DNA from: Cryptomeria japonica
Taxonomy: Eukaryota > Streptophyta > Pinopsida > Cupressales > Cupressaceae
Direction: 5' to 3'
Length of the DNA stretch: 64,000 nucleotides
Assembly (NCBI RefSeq): GCF_030272615.1
Contig: NC_081410.1
Span: 111,663,433-111,727,432 of the forward strand
Positions 1 to 11,026 of this stretch are shown here, piece after piece (positions within the stretch are counted from its first letter, which is position 1; each line of letters starts with the position of its first letter). Position numbers and translations under genes: made by a program. Below the pieces are notes generated by a model. That model saw only the letters and a list, made by a program, of their open reading frames with translations, did not search any database and had not been told where the DNA came from.

Positions 1-1480
1 TGTTGCATGTTCATTATAACTCTGTTATACACTAGCTAGGTTATTGGGTTGTCATTTGTGCCACCATCTTGGACCACACAATGTAGATCGTTTGGTATCA
101 AAGTGTTTTTCGATTTATATGCTTGAATTTGTTCATGTCTGTCAACACTCATGTACATCAATAAAGGGAAGAACCACTACCTGTTTCTATATCAGTCTAC
201 TTGTCTAATGACCAAAGCAAGAGTAAAATTTTTGATTTCTAGAAGTAATTTTCTGATGTGATCTGAAATGGATCAATTTAAGTTACCGAGTTAGATAACA
301 CAGTCTCCAATTGGTTTAAAGACACCCTAAACACTCAATTTTGCAAGAAAATGTCTTAAACAGGGTTGCAGGGAAGACTGACAAAGCATAATGGAAATAA
401 AGGTCATCTTCCTTATCCAGACAGTCATGAGGAGGATGTCATCATGGAAATTAGGAATTAGTGATGATTTTGACAGGGGTATTAAAACATCTTACTAGTT
501 TGACTATGGCTAAATTAGTCAGATTGTAGTAGAGGTTCATAAGATTGTTCATCTGCAGCCAAAACCCTCTCATATTTAACAAAATCAGATTTCATGGGAT
601 CAAGGGCAGGTGAAATGGTTGGAATCCAAGAATTTCATATTCTGAAAAATGTTGGACTTCTCTTCGAAGCATTCTTACACTCATGTTGATAAATAGACCC
701 CTTAAGGGCTTGTATAGACAGTTTTGGGACTTGTGTAGTTTATAGTGTTAGGTTGTTAAGCTAGTTATTAGAGAGTTGGGGGTCAAGTAGGATTGTGTGA
801 TTGAGCAAATTGTAAAGCTATTTAGTATTTTGTGTAGTTGAGGACTTTTCTTGTTGTAAAATGTTCCTAGAACTTTTGTGGCAAGTCACTTGTAAACAAT
901 TTTAGAAGAGAGAAGTTTATATGTAACTCTTCCTGCAGTTGTTCTCCAAGTTGGGTTTTCTCTAGATCAAATTCCTTTTTTTGATGCATTTTAGGCTTGT
1001 TTAGGCTCATTTTAAACAACTGAATTTTTTAACTTTAAATGCTGTCTTTTATATGGAATATGTACTTAAAAAGCGGACAACTTTATATCGGCAAGCTCAT
1101 AGGTTTGTGTTGATGAATTATGCAATGGAATATCCATACTTATTACAGATCAAATTGATCAAAGATTCAAAGCAGTTCATTCCTTTGATCTTTGCGTTTG
1201 TTTTCAGTTTTGCAGTTTCATGGCCATTACTAGATCAGCTAATACAGGTGGGAATGTAGAGTTGATGCTACAGTCCCAATTTGGAATCATTTGGAGCAAA
1301 ATTCAAGGAGTTATTGCAAAATGGATTTCCACCAAATTTGTTCGCTTTGCTGCAAATCAATGAATACCTTGGAGATTTTAAGAGTAGTGAGATCTAGGCC
1401 CTTGTAAGTTACTATAAAAAATATAGATCAATTGGATTTTTTATGTGTAGGTTATCGCAAAATCATTTTGTTGCACCATA
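1..1480. other. No gene recognised (AT-rich non-coding)
   Basis: Only a short open frame (68 codons, 1053-1259) is present and it resembles nothing I know. The 690-1050 stretch is T/G-rich and reads like transcribed retroelement LTR sequence, but I found no matching second copy in the window. Confidence 0.5.
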
Positions 1481-2250
1481 GCAGGGGCATCAACGAAAGG
1501 CAAGGGATGGATTCTTGTCACACCTTGTAAGTCTCGAAAGAAGGATGATACAATAATTAAGGAAACGATTTACATTGATACAATAAGGGAAGAAATAATA
1601 AATGAAATTAGGGATGAAGCCAACAAGATGAAGCAAGAAATCATGTCATTGATGAAAGCTAAGATAGGAGGTCTCAAAGCAATGGCTGAACAAATAATTT
1701 CTAGCTAAGGTTCTAGAACACATGGATCCTCACAACAAGACTTGGGAAGAAGAGTCGAAGGTTCCTAGACCAACAAATATATAGACAATTATAGAGGTGT
1801 ATTCAATAGTTGTTGGTGATGTGACACAAGGATTGCCTTCACATCAACTAGTAACATGGCACTGCCCACCATCCATCACCTCTTACTTGAGAACTTACTA
1901 AAGGTTAGAGCAACAAAAAAACACATTCAACACCAACAAGATGCACCCTTTAGTCTCAAGGAGAATAATGCAAAGGCATAGAACAAAATCAAGAAACAAG
2001 CAAATTAGCACAACATTTCGACATGGTGCTACTTAAGCTAGGTGCAAAGGGAAGATCCATCTTGAAGCCTGAGTTTATTTTCTAGTCACACATGAAGAGG
2101 CTTACAATTGGGACAATCATAGAGTACATTATATGGAAGTATTTTCTTGTCAACATTGCCACATGGGAAGATGAATATTTTATGTAGAAACCTCCATACT
2201 TGACCAATGTCGAGGACAAACCTTGTGTGAAGACAGAGGCATGCTATGCT
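1481..2250 (+). pseudogene. Degenerate gag-like retroelement remnant
   Basis: Reading one frame from 1481 gives a charged Lys/Glu-rich, helix-prone segment of about 75 codons ending near 1707. Further coding-like text follows to about 2250 with several stops and apparent frameshifts. The composition (Glu/Lys/Ile-rich helix, then a stretch around 2030-2250 rich in aromatic and charged residues) fits the N-terminal part of a plant LTR-retrotransposon Gag, perhaps Ty3-type. No zinc knuckle or other diagnostic motif is visible, so the family is a guess. A translated search against plant Gag proteins would settle it. Confidence 0.3.
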
Positions 2251-2642
2251 ATGCCCTTAACTTGATAAGTGCATAGGGTTATGAATAGTTGACTTGTGGC
2301 TATTTTAATTGTTAATTAAGTTAAATTGTCATTTGACATAGTCTTATATAGGTAGTTAAGTCGACCTAGGTGGTATCCAAGGCATCAACACAGTACATAT
2401 AGGTGATGGAGGTTAGTGATTATCATCATATTGCGTATTGTGTTGTTATTGAATACTATTGGAGGGTAACTCATAGGGTTTGACAAACTTTAAGCATGAA
2501 GTTTGAAATTGAACGAATATTCAATGGTCGCAAAAAAACGGGTTGACTCCTGAGAATAGCGGCTAGGGCATAGAGGGCAACAGTTTCATGTGAAGATACT
2601 AAATGGTTTTATTTAAAGGTGTGAATAGAGGTTGAGGGTTCA

Positions 2643-3150
2643 CCTTGTTTCATCACCAACACGACCTTGTGATGCGGCTCTACAACTCTAGTGAAGTAGA
2701 CAAATGATCTTATAGTGAAGTGTAGATTGTAACAATGCATGGATTATATAAAATAGGAGGGGAGAGAGAAAATCTTAGAGGAAGGATCTGATTGTTCTTT
2801 TGCCATTAATGTCAAAGGGGGAGAGAGAATGCCAAAATACATCAGAGGAGAGGGAATAATGCATTGGAGGGAGAATTCCTTAAAGAGGACATCCTGCAAA
2901 GGGGGATATTTTGACATAGGATGGAGTGTCATTCATAATGGGAGCATTTTGTTGTTGTGTTGTTGCCATCAATGACAAAAGAGGAAATTGTTGAACATAG
3001 TGTTGTCATTGATGTCAAGAAGATTGGTAATGTTAATGTCACAAAGATTATTGATCTCAAGGTGATTGAGTCATGTCATACTATTTGAGACATGACTGCC
3101 TTGTTTCATCACCAACACGACCTTGTGATGCGGCTCTACAACTCTAGTGA
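2643..3150. repeat. 52-bp exact direct repeat flanking about 400 bp
   Basis: Positions 2643-2694 and 3099-3150 are identical over 52 bases, in the same orientation, with starts 456 bp apart. Both begin CCTTGTTTCATCACC and end CTCTAGTGA. The sequence between is purine-rich (several GGGGGAGAGA-like runs near 2760-2900) and includes phrases such as TTGTCATTGATGTCAA near 3003, similar to text found at the LTR border of Copia element 2 in this window. A segmental duplication, or a retroelement 3' fragment flanked by duplicated host sequence, are both possible. Confidence 0.8.
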
Positions 3151-3567
3151 CGTGATCGTGCAACTCGGCCCACAATGCATTGTACAACTCCAGGTAGGTT
3201 AGAGCACCATTTACTTAAGGTTTTTTATTTTTTTTCTATGTTCCATGGTGTTTTGCGGATGGGGATTGGGAGGATGGCAAGGGATGCGTTTCGAGGACAA
3301 CAGTTTGAGGGCCAATTTTTGGGGACAACGACCAAGGGGGGGGGGGGTGTGGACGGTGCATATATATATATATTTTCAAAATATATATAATAGAGAGTGA
3401 GAGATAGATATGTCAATAACTGATAACAACAATATCAATATATAAGTAAATTATAATAGTAGTATAACAATGGTATAAACTATAAAACAACAATAAAATT
3501 AATCATGAGATCCATAACAGGGGTTTACTCTTATAGGTTTGAGGGGCAACACTGATAAGTTGTAGAA
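3151..3567. other. Non-coding with G12 run and TA-rich tract
   Basis: Contains G-rich text 3250-3350 with GGGGAC-type words and a run of 12 G at 3336-3347, followed by a TA-rich stretch (3359-3390). It may be a remnant of the same kind of G-rich-ended repeat seen at 4353-4729 and 11970-12180, but clean ends were not found. Confidence 0.4.
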
Positions 3568-3572
3568 GGTGT

Positions 3573-4794
3573 TGTTGAAATAATAGCTAGTTCAGATTAA
3601 ATTAAATTTCAATGTTGCCAAATGGCAATTAAAATTGTAAACAACTTGTGTGATTTATTCTCCCTTATTGTAATTGGACTAGGACCCAAACATAGCGTGT
3701 AAAATGCAATTTAATGTGAGCCTCACAACAGGTGGTAAAAGGCAAATTAAGGCAAGACCTATTGAGCGGTCTAACAATATTATTGTAAAATATAAATCAT
3801 ACAAGCAAGCCGACTTGCTAACTTGACACCTCAAGTCAAGTATATAATCAAGTCAATGGCATAGCATTATACACAACACATCATGCGAATTACCTTATGT
3901 GATCTCTCTTCAAGTGAATTCTGAGTGAAGACATTTGATGCGAACTATCATCTACATTCATGCGAACTTCAAGCTAAGACAGTCATGCGAATTCTAAGGC
4001 TGTGACTGGACACTCATACAAACTACTGTGTGCATTCGATCTTCTTGCGAAAGGTCATGGTTGTGCGAACTACTGCTGCTGCCTTGTGAATTACATCTCC
4101 CGTCATGCAAACTCTGTCAGCAGATTCTGATCAGTAAACCGGTCTGTGTGTGAAGCTTGTCTAGCAGAAGGTTAATCTCAATCTGCACTTCAATCATGAC
4201 TGTGGACAGTCATTAATCAGATAAGTATATCTGATAAAATCACATGTAATTTGCACCTAACATTAAAAACTTTTGATCTGATCATTAATGCTGGGTTTTT
4301 TCCTCCAAGAGGGAGGTTTTCCCATGGTAAACTGTGTGTTATCGGTGTTATGCTACATTACCCGGGGACGCATCCCTGGTATTTTTTTCAGGTGTCCCCG
4401 TTTTGGGGACGTTTCGGGGATAGGGGACTTCTAGGGGACGTCCCCATAAATTCTGCATATAGACAATGAATTTTGAGAATGAATTCTATAAGCAATTTGA
4501 CTTTGACTCTCAATTAAACTCAAATTTTCCATAAGAACTCTGCTGGTTCTTATATGCTAAGGTTCTATAATGTATATGTGCATGTTTTATCCATGTTTTC
4601 ATATGAATATTTTAAATTTCCCTATATATTTTAATTTTCCCTATTTTTATATAGCTGTCCCAAAAATTGATAAAAAAAGTCACCGTCTCGGAAACACGTA
4701 CCCTCGTCCCAGAAACTTGGGGTAACATAGGTGTTATGTGTTCTTGCATCTCTTTATTTCTGAGTTTTGCTATTTCTGATTGCTAAAATTAACA
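3573..4794 (+). repeat. 5' LTR of Copia element 1
   Basis: Matches 11027-11862 along its whole length apart from a 386-bp insertion (377-bp element plus a 9-bp duplication). Most differences from the 3' LTR are transitions, many of them at CG/TG/CA positions. A TATATAA word at 3841-3847 is shared with the other LTR (11295-11301) and is a possible promoter box. The LTR ends in CA at 4793-4794, directly before the primer-binding site. Confidence 0.93.
4344..4738. mobile_element. Nested 377-bp TIR element with 9-bp duplication
   Basis: The element is 4353-4729, flanked by GGTGTTATG at 4344-4352 and 4730-4738. The 3' LTR of the host Copia element has one copy of this word (with one base change, near 11796-11804), so an empty site lies in the same window. 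The ends are imperfect inverted repeats: CTACATTACCC on the left, and CTATGTTACCCC reading inward from the right. The left third is packed with GGGGAC/GTCCCC words, the middle is AT-rich, and there is no coding capacity. A 9-bp duplication is typical of Mutator-like (MULE) elements, so a non-autonomous MULE-type MITE is the best guess. Confidence 0.8.
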
Positions 4795-4806
4795 TGGTAT
4801 CAGAGC
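4795..4806 (+). other. Primer-binding site, Copia element 1
   Basis: TGGTATCAGAGC directly after the 5' LTR. This is the usual Copia primer-binding site, complementary to the 3' part of initiator methionine tRNA, and primes minus-strand DNA synthesis. Confidence 0.95.
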
Positions 4807-4878
4807 TTTAGGTTTATTATAAAGTAATCAGATTATCAGTTATCCTTCACTTTCAGTTTGCTGTTTTGGTTTTGCAAG

Positions 4879-5750
4879 ATGGTTAGAGGACTGAAGGTAG
4901 AGGACAGACTTGATGGTGCTCTCAACTTTACTTCTTGGAAAGTTCGTGTTCTTCTTGCCCTTGAAGAGGTTGAGCTGTTACAGTTTGTGGAAGACAAGAA
5001 TCTGCCTGAACCCTCAGATCCAGATGAGTTAAAGTAGTTCTAATTGATTCTCTGAAGGATCATCTTGTTCCAGTCATCTCCAAGTTATCTTCAGCCAAGG
5101 AGATGCTCAAACACCTAGAAGGAATGTACGAAATCAATAAGATCAGTCGGGCTCTTACTCTGAGGCAACAACTTCTTCAAATCAAGATGAGCAAGGGAGA
5201 TTTAGTCATGTCCTTCTTCATGAAAATTTCAGAATTGAAGGACCAACTCAACTCCATTGGAAGTGAAGTAGTGGACAAGGATATTGTCATGATTGCATTA
5301 AATGGTCTCCCTGATTCTTGGGATCCATTCATTCAAAGCATAAGCAGGAGACCTGAATTTGCCTCTTTTGATAGCTTCCGGTTTGATTGCATTCAAGTGG
5401 AATCTCGCCTAGCCGCAAGAGGAGTGCTCAAGGGCACTCATGGAGGTGACCATCATGTGCTTACATCTCAACATGTCAAAAGAAAGGGTGATCATTGGAA
5501 GAAGAACAACTTCAAAAGAGATAGAGACTTCAAACCTCCTGCTGCTTACGATTCAAGGAAGAAGCCAAGGGATCTTTCATGTATCTGTTGCTTCAAATGT
5601 GATAAGTTTGGACACTATTCTAAAGAATGTCAGAATCTGTCCAAGCAAGGAGAAGCGAACCTGAATGAAGTTGCAGATTCGAAGGATAACAAAGACTTCC
5701 TCTTCATGCCTTATCTAGCAATGTGCCAACTGACAGCAACACTTGGTTGA
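4879..5750 (+). pseudogene. gag: Copia element 1 gag (broken)
   Basis: Structural protein that packages element RNA. The likely start is ATG 4879, 85 bp after the 5' LTR. The first frame runs about 52 codons to a TAG at 5035-5037. A shift of frame then gives a long open stretch through 5750. The middle part has the helical gag-polypeptide (UBN2-type) character, with a phrase like LNGLPDSWDPFIQSI. Near 5580-5630 is a CX2CX4HX4C zinc knuckle (CFKCDKFGHYSKEC), which binds nucleic acid. The 5' frameshift plus stop, and another frameshift just before the protease, show that it is dead. Confidence 0.9.
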
Positions 5751-6974
5751 TAGACAGTGGTGCATCCAGGCATATCACAGGATATCGGGAGTACCTCTCA
5801 GACTTAATGGAGAAAGAGTCCAATCTTCAAGTGGTAATTGGTGATGATGCTTAGTATTCGGTAAGAGGTTTTGGCAATACTTCTTTAAATTTGGAATCTG
5901 GCATCTCCTTGCATCTTAGTGATATTTTATTTGTTCCTGGAATTAAAAGAAATTTAATCTCCATTTCTGCCCTAGAAGATAAAGGTTATCAAATAGCATT
6001 TTCTGAGGGTAAAGTACTTGCATGGCCTAAGAAATCTAGTTTTAAATCTGCTCGTGTTATTGGAAATATATATGATAGTTTGTATAAGCTTTCAGTTAAT
6101 CCTGTTCGAGCACTCATTCATGAAGCTCCCGAATCTAGCGAGCTATGGCATAGAAGGCTTGGCCACCTTCACTTTCAGGCACTTCCCTCACTTGAAAAGA
6201 TGGTTAAAGGTACGCCTAAACTTAGTCATTTTCATGATGATACTTGCAAGGGTTGTGCATTAGGTAAGAACACTAAAAGTCCATTTCATAAAAGTGAAAG
6301 TAGAGCTAAGGAAAAATTAGCACTTGCTCATTCTGATCTATGTGGACCCATGTCTGTTCCTTCATCTAGCGGATTTCTATACTATGTTACATTTATAGAT
6401 GATTTTTCTAGAAAGACTTGGATTTACTTTCTAAAATCTAAAGAATCTAATGAAGTGCTAAGTAGGTCTAAATAATTTAAAGCCCTAGTTGAAAACATGT
6501 TTGGTAAAAGGATTAAGTGTTAAGATCTGACAATGGAGGTGAATACACCTCAAGTAGTTTCAATGACTTTTGTGTAGAGACAGGAATTAAGAGGAGTTTT
6601 GCGTTCCCTACAAGTCTCAACAAAATGGTGTGGCTGAACGAAAGAATAGAGCCATTGTTGAAGCAGCTAAAGCAATGATTCATGATCAGGATCTGCAGAC
6701 TTCCTTATGGGCCGAAGCATCCAAGACTGCAGTATACATTCAGAATAGATGCCGTCACCGTGTCTTGAAGAACATGACTCCTGAAGAGGCCTTCACTGGA
6801 GTCAAACCGGATATCAGTCACCTAAGGATTTTTGGAAGTCCTGTCTATGTTCATGTGCCAAAGGAAAAGAGAACTAAGCTAGAGCCATCCGGGAAGAAAG
6901 GTATCCTTGTTGGATACAGTGATCCTCCAAAGCATTTCGTATCTACATTCCAGGACAAAGGTATATTGAGGTAA
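5738..6974 (+). pseudogene. pol: Copia element 1 protease and integrase (broken)
   Basis: The aspartic protease active-site text (LIDSGAS) is read from about 5747, in a frame shifted relative to gag. The same frame continues through a TAG near 5851 into the pre-integrase zinc-binding region (ELWHRRLGH... CKGCALGK, about 6140-6270) and the integrase core start (HSDLCGPM, DDFSRKTW, about 6328-6420). Stops at about 6473 and 6522 and two frame changes follow. The later core (AERKNRAIVEAAKAMI, from 6630) and the C-terminal LRIFGSPVYVHVP and GKKGILVGY motifs run to 6974. Order and motifs are clearly Copia. Function is lost. Confidence 0.9.
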
Positions 6975-6985
6975 GTAGAGATGTT

Positions 6986-7507
6986 ATGTTTGAAGAAAAT
7001 ATTGCTTTTAAGAAATCTAAAGGTTCCCTCGTTAATGATGATAGAGAAATTAATGATAATCAAAACATGGATATTGATACTAACCTTGAGATTCAGAGTG
7101 AGTCTATTGAGCCTCTCGAACCTATTGAGCATGGTGATCCTCCTGAGCCTCTGTATCCAACTAATGGACCTAGAGATATTGCAGTTAGAAAGAAAAGGCC
7201 ACTTTGGGTTAGGAGCACAATTCAAGAAGCAAAAAAGTTTGCAGCTCCTAGTGGCACTTTCAGAGAAAGTAGGAGACCTCAGAAGTTATCCAACTATGTT
7301 GCAATGATGTGCAACATCATTGAGATTGAACCATTCAACATAGAAGAAGCTATGAACCAACAAGCATGAAAACTAACTATGGATGAAGAGTATCAATCCA
7401 TTATCAAGAATGATGTCTGGGATATTGTACCTAGCCCTAAAGGTAAGTCTGTTGTTTCTTCTAAATGGTTGTTTAAAATTAAACATGCTGCTGATGGTAG
7501 TATAGAG
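6986..7507 (+). pseudogene. pol: Copia element 1 linker and N-terminal reverse transcriptase
   Basis: An acidic linker (6986-7369, rich in Glu/Pro around EPLEPIEHGDPPEP) leads, through one TGA at about 7367, into the start of the reverse transcriptase (VWDIVPSPKGKSVV, WLFKIK; 7410-7490). The coding text stops exactly at the left border of the inserted element at 7508 and resumes at 9379 in register. Confidence 0.88.
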
Positions 7508-9378
7508 CATAGAAGCATTTAATCGTTTGGGGAATTAATCGACAAAACAAAAGTATAAGATTTTTTGAAAAAATGGAAAAAATCGGATTTACAAAAAAAC
7601 TAAAAAAATCAGAAAAACAATCACTTTTTTTTATATATATTTAAGGGCATTTCCATACCATAGAAATATTGTTAGCAAATAAAATAGACACTTCAACACA
7701 TGAATTGTAGAAAATAGATTTTCATTGTTTATAATAAAAAAACCTTTTATTTTCCAATTTAAAGGTATTTTAAAAGCATAAAGATATATTTCAAAAAATA
7801 AAAATGAAAGCATAAATCTAGGGTGGCAGCTCCTAGCATGTCCAAGGGCTTTTGAATAATGTTCCAAATTAAAATTAAATAATTTTGAAATAAATTAAAT
7901 TCCCATAAAATAGGTTTGAATAAAAATAAAATAAATAATATAATTAAAATAAAACTATTTAAATAATTTTAAAATAAAAAAAATAATTCATATATTGCAT
8001 AGATGTATGTAAGTTTCTATATTATGTTTTATTTTACTTAAAAATATTTAATTCTTATTTTATTTTATGTATATTATTTATTGCAAATAATTTGAAGGTA
8101 TTTATCATTGTAATTAATAATTATGTCATACTGACAATAAAATTTCAATTAAGTATTGTAATGGGAAAAAAATTGATGGCTAAATTTGTCTTATGTAAAT
8201 TTGATTTTTTTAAAAGAAATAAATTTAATTTTAATATAAATATTTATATTTGTTAATTTTTTATTTTTTAGTAAATCAAAATTATTAATAAAATTAAATA
8301 AACTATATTAAATTAGAAATATTAATAAGTTTAAAATTGAATTTGAATAATTATGTTTGTTAATATCAAAATAAATCAAACTATATTTCTTAAGTTTAAT
8401 TGAAAATTTTATACACTAATATTTTAAATTAACTACAATACTGTTAAAAAGTAAATTTAACTTATTAAACAATGATTTTTTAATGTATAAAAAATATATT
8501 AAAGAAAAATAAATGTAAATTTTTATTGTATTGTAATAAATTAAAATATTATTAAAAAAAAAAAATTTAAAATATTACTAAGTTTAAAATTTAATTGAAA
8601 TAATTACATTTATCAATATTAAAAAAAACAATGTTATATTATTTAAATTTAATTTAAATATTTGAATTGTTAAATTTTATATATTGATAATTTAAAAATT
8701 GAATTTTAACTAATTAAAATGTATTTTTCAAATTTAGGAAAACATATTAATAGTTATTGTAAATGTTAAATTTTATCATTTTATAACAAATTTAAAATAT
8801 TAATAGCGTTAAAATTTAATTGAAATAAATACATTTGTTAATATTAAAATAAAACAATGTTATATTTCTTAAAAATTAAATTATGTTTTAATTTAACTAA
8901 ATATTATTTTTTATTAAAAAATTAAATTTAAATATTATTTTTTATTAGAAAATTAAATTTAAATATTATTAAATTTTATCTAAATGTTAAATTTCATGAT
9001 AAATATTAAATTTAAATATTATTTTATTGTAAAAGTAAGAAAAAGGAAGCAAATTTATCATTGTTAAATTTTAATCTTACAAAAAAATAAAAAATAAAGA
9101 ACGCAACAAAAGAAAAACCCTAGGGCACGCGGGCCTAGAACGACATCGGGCGGGCGGGTGGATAAATCACACGGTCCTACCTGTAACAGGTTGAAAAATG
9201 GTGGGTAAATCGGGCATGGTAACCTTGGTGTTTTCTCTGTGATTTTCCACCATTTTAAATGACTTGAAATCGTGTAGGGTAAAATGCAGTTTAAGATTTT
9301 TTTTGGCTAACCCGTCGATTCCCTATTTTTAAAGATTAATCGCGATTTTTTCACGATTTTTGCTTCTTTGATATAGAG
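7501..9378. mobile_element. Nested 1.86-kb AT-rich TIR element inside reverse transcriptase
   Basis: The insert is 7508-9371, flanked by TATAGAG at 7501-7507 and 9372-9378 (an 8-bp duplication with one mismatch if one base is added upstream). The ends are imperfect inverted repeats: CATAGAAGCATTTAATCG on the left, and TCAAAGAAGCAAAAATCG reading inward from the right. Removing it restores the Copia codon register. The interior (about 7550-9110) is extremely A/T-rich without coding capacity. The right 250 bp is more GC-rich (CGGGCGGGCGGG near 9150) and includes repeated TTAATCG/CGATTAAT words near both ends. The 7-8 bp duplication and CA-start suggest a non-autonomous hAT-like element. The family is inference. 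Confidence 0.78.
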
Positions 9379-10080
9379 AAATATAAAGCTAGATTTGTAG
9401 CTTGTTGTTTTTCTAAAAGGAAGGCATAGATTATGAAGAAACATTTGCCCCTGTTGCTAGATATACTTCTATTAGAACTATTATAGCCATTGCTGCAGCT
9501 AAGGGTTGGAAGTTACAATCAGATGGATGTAAAGACTGCCTTCCTTAATGGTGTCATTGAGGAAGAAGTCTATATTGAGCAACCAGAAGGATATGAGACT
9601 CATAATAGAGAATCTCATGTATGTAGATTAAAGAAAGCTCTTTACGGCCTCAAGCAAGCTCCTCAAGCTTGGTATGAAAGAATTGATTAGTACTTGGTTA
9701 GTTAAGGGTTTTGTAAGAATGGTGCTGATCCTAACCTTTACTTTAAAGTATTTAATGGTGAAATGCTAATTCTGGTTTTATATGTGGATGATTTATTTCT
9801 AACTGGCGAAGATAGTCTCATCATTAGGTGTAAAAAAGAATTAGCTACTGAATTTGAAATGAAGGATCTAGGTCTAATGCATTACTTTCTAGGGTTAGAA
9901 GTGTTGCAAAGACCTAATGAAATCATTCTAAGTCAAGGAAAATATACTGTTGATATTTTGAAGAGATTTGGAATGTTGGATTGCAAACCTATGTCTATTC
10001 CTATGGAAACTAACTTGAAGAAATTGAGTTTATCTGCAGCTAACTCTGATTTTGCAGATCCTTCTAAGTACAGGTAGTTG
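9379..10080 (+). pseudogene. pol: Copia element 1 reverse transcriptase, main part
   Basis: Resumes after the nested insert. It has the Copia reverse-transcriptase text [10 protein letters not shown] (near 9521), [26 protein letters not shown] (near 9640-9680), and the catalytic YVDD at 9781-9792. A one-base loss near 9415 and a one-base gain near 9513 compensate each other. Stops at 9688-9690 and about 9703 break the frame, and a TAG at 10075-10077 sits where a Gln codon would fit. The enzyme would copy element RNA to DNA; this copy cannot. Confidence 0.92.
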
Positions 10081-10761
10081 ATTGGATCATTGATGTATCT
10101 GGTTAACACTAGACCAAACATTTGTTATGTAGTGAGTGCACTCAGCCAGTTTATGAACAAGCCAAAGCATGTTCACCTTGTTGTAGCCAAACATATTCTG
10201 AGATACTTGCGTGGAACTTTTGGCTATGGGCTAAAGTATCCAATCAACACTACCGTTACCTTGGAAGGCTACTCAGATTCTGATTGGGCAAGAAGTGTTA
10301 CCGATAGGAAGAGCACTTCAGGTATCTGTTTCAGTTTGGGTTCTGCTGTGATTTCTTGGGCCAACAGGAAACAGTCCTTAGTAGCCTTGAGTACTGCAGA
10401 AGCTGAGTATATTGCATCGAGTGTTGCATAGAGAGAAGCAGTGTGACTTCGAAAACTTCTTGCTGGGTTGTTTGGACAACCTTGGGAACCCACAATTATT
10501 CATTGTGATAACCGAAGTTGTATTAAAATGTTTGCTAATCCTGTGTTTCATGACAGATCAAAACATGTGGAAACTCACTATCACTATGTTCGTGATATGG
10601 TACAAAGAGGTGTCTTATAGGTGAAATATGTCAGCACTGATGAGCAGGTTGTAGACATTCTCACCAAGCCCCTTGCTCATGTGAAGTTTGAATACTTCAG
10701 AGATAGGCTTGGAATTGTGGAGAATCCAACTATGACTGAGAGGGAGTCTCAGTCTCTGTGA
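10081..10761 (+). pseudogene. pol: Copia element 1 RNase H
   Basis: In frame with the preceding part. It has GSLMYLVNTRPNI, then the RNase H residues around YSDSDWA (near 10270), DRKSTSG, STAEAEYIA (near 10390-10410) and the later HCDN (near 10501). It ends in ILTKPL-type text and a TGA at 10759-10761. Stops at 10429-10431, about 10444 and 10618-10620 are each one transition away from Trp or Gln codons. Confidence 0.9.
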
Positions 10762-10777
10762 TGCATTAAGTTGCATC

Positions 10778-10962
10778 TTCCACCCTTTGCGGGCAATGCA
10801 AGGTGACAGTATATCCTTCTCTGGGAGAAGGTTGAGGTGAAGGACCTCTTCCACCCTCTGTGGGCAATGCAAGGCGGATCCATCCTTTATGGGCAATGCA
10901 AGATGGAAACTTTTGTTGTTTCCTTGTAGGTTACATTCATCCTCTGCGGGCAATGATGAATC
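10778..10962 (+). repeat. Four hairpins with a conserved loop, plus a fifth, in Copia 1 tail
   Basis: Between the pol stop and the 3' LTR, the loop word CTYTGYGGGCAATGCAA occurs at 10785-10801, 10856-10872 and 10885-10901 (third copy CTTTATGGG...), and shortened to CTCTGCGGGCAAT at 10942-10954. Each copy is bracketed by short arms that differ between copies yet still pair: CACC/GGTG, CCACC/GGCGG (one mismatch), CCATC/GATGG and TTCATC/GATGAA. A separate perfect stem, CCTTCTC/GAGAAGG (10815-10831), lies between the first two. The arrangement points to selected RNA or ssDNA structure in the element's 3' untranslated region. Confidence 0.8.
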
Positions 10963-11026
10963 TCAGAAAGAAGTCCATGATGCATGATTACACTATTTGC
11001 TAGAATCCTCCCTAGCTAATAGGGAG

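Noticed and set aside
5103-5750. Host zinc-knuckle protein gene
   Set aside because: It lies inside Copia element 1 between the primer-binding site and protease, so it is the element's gag.
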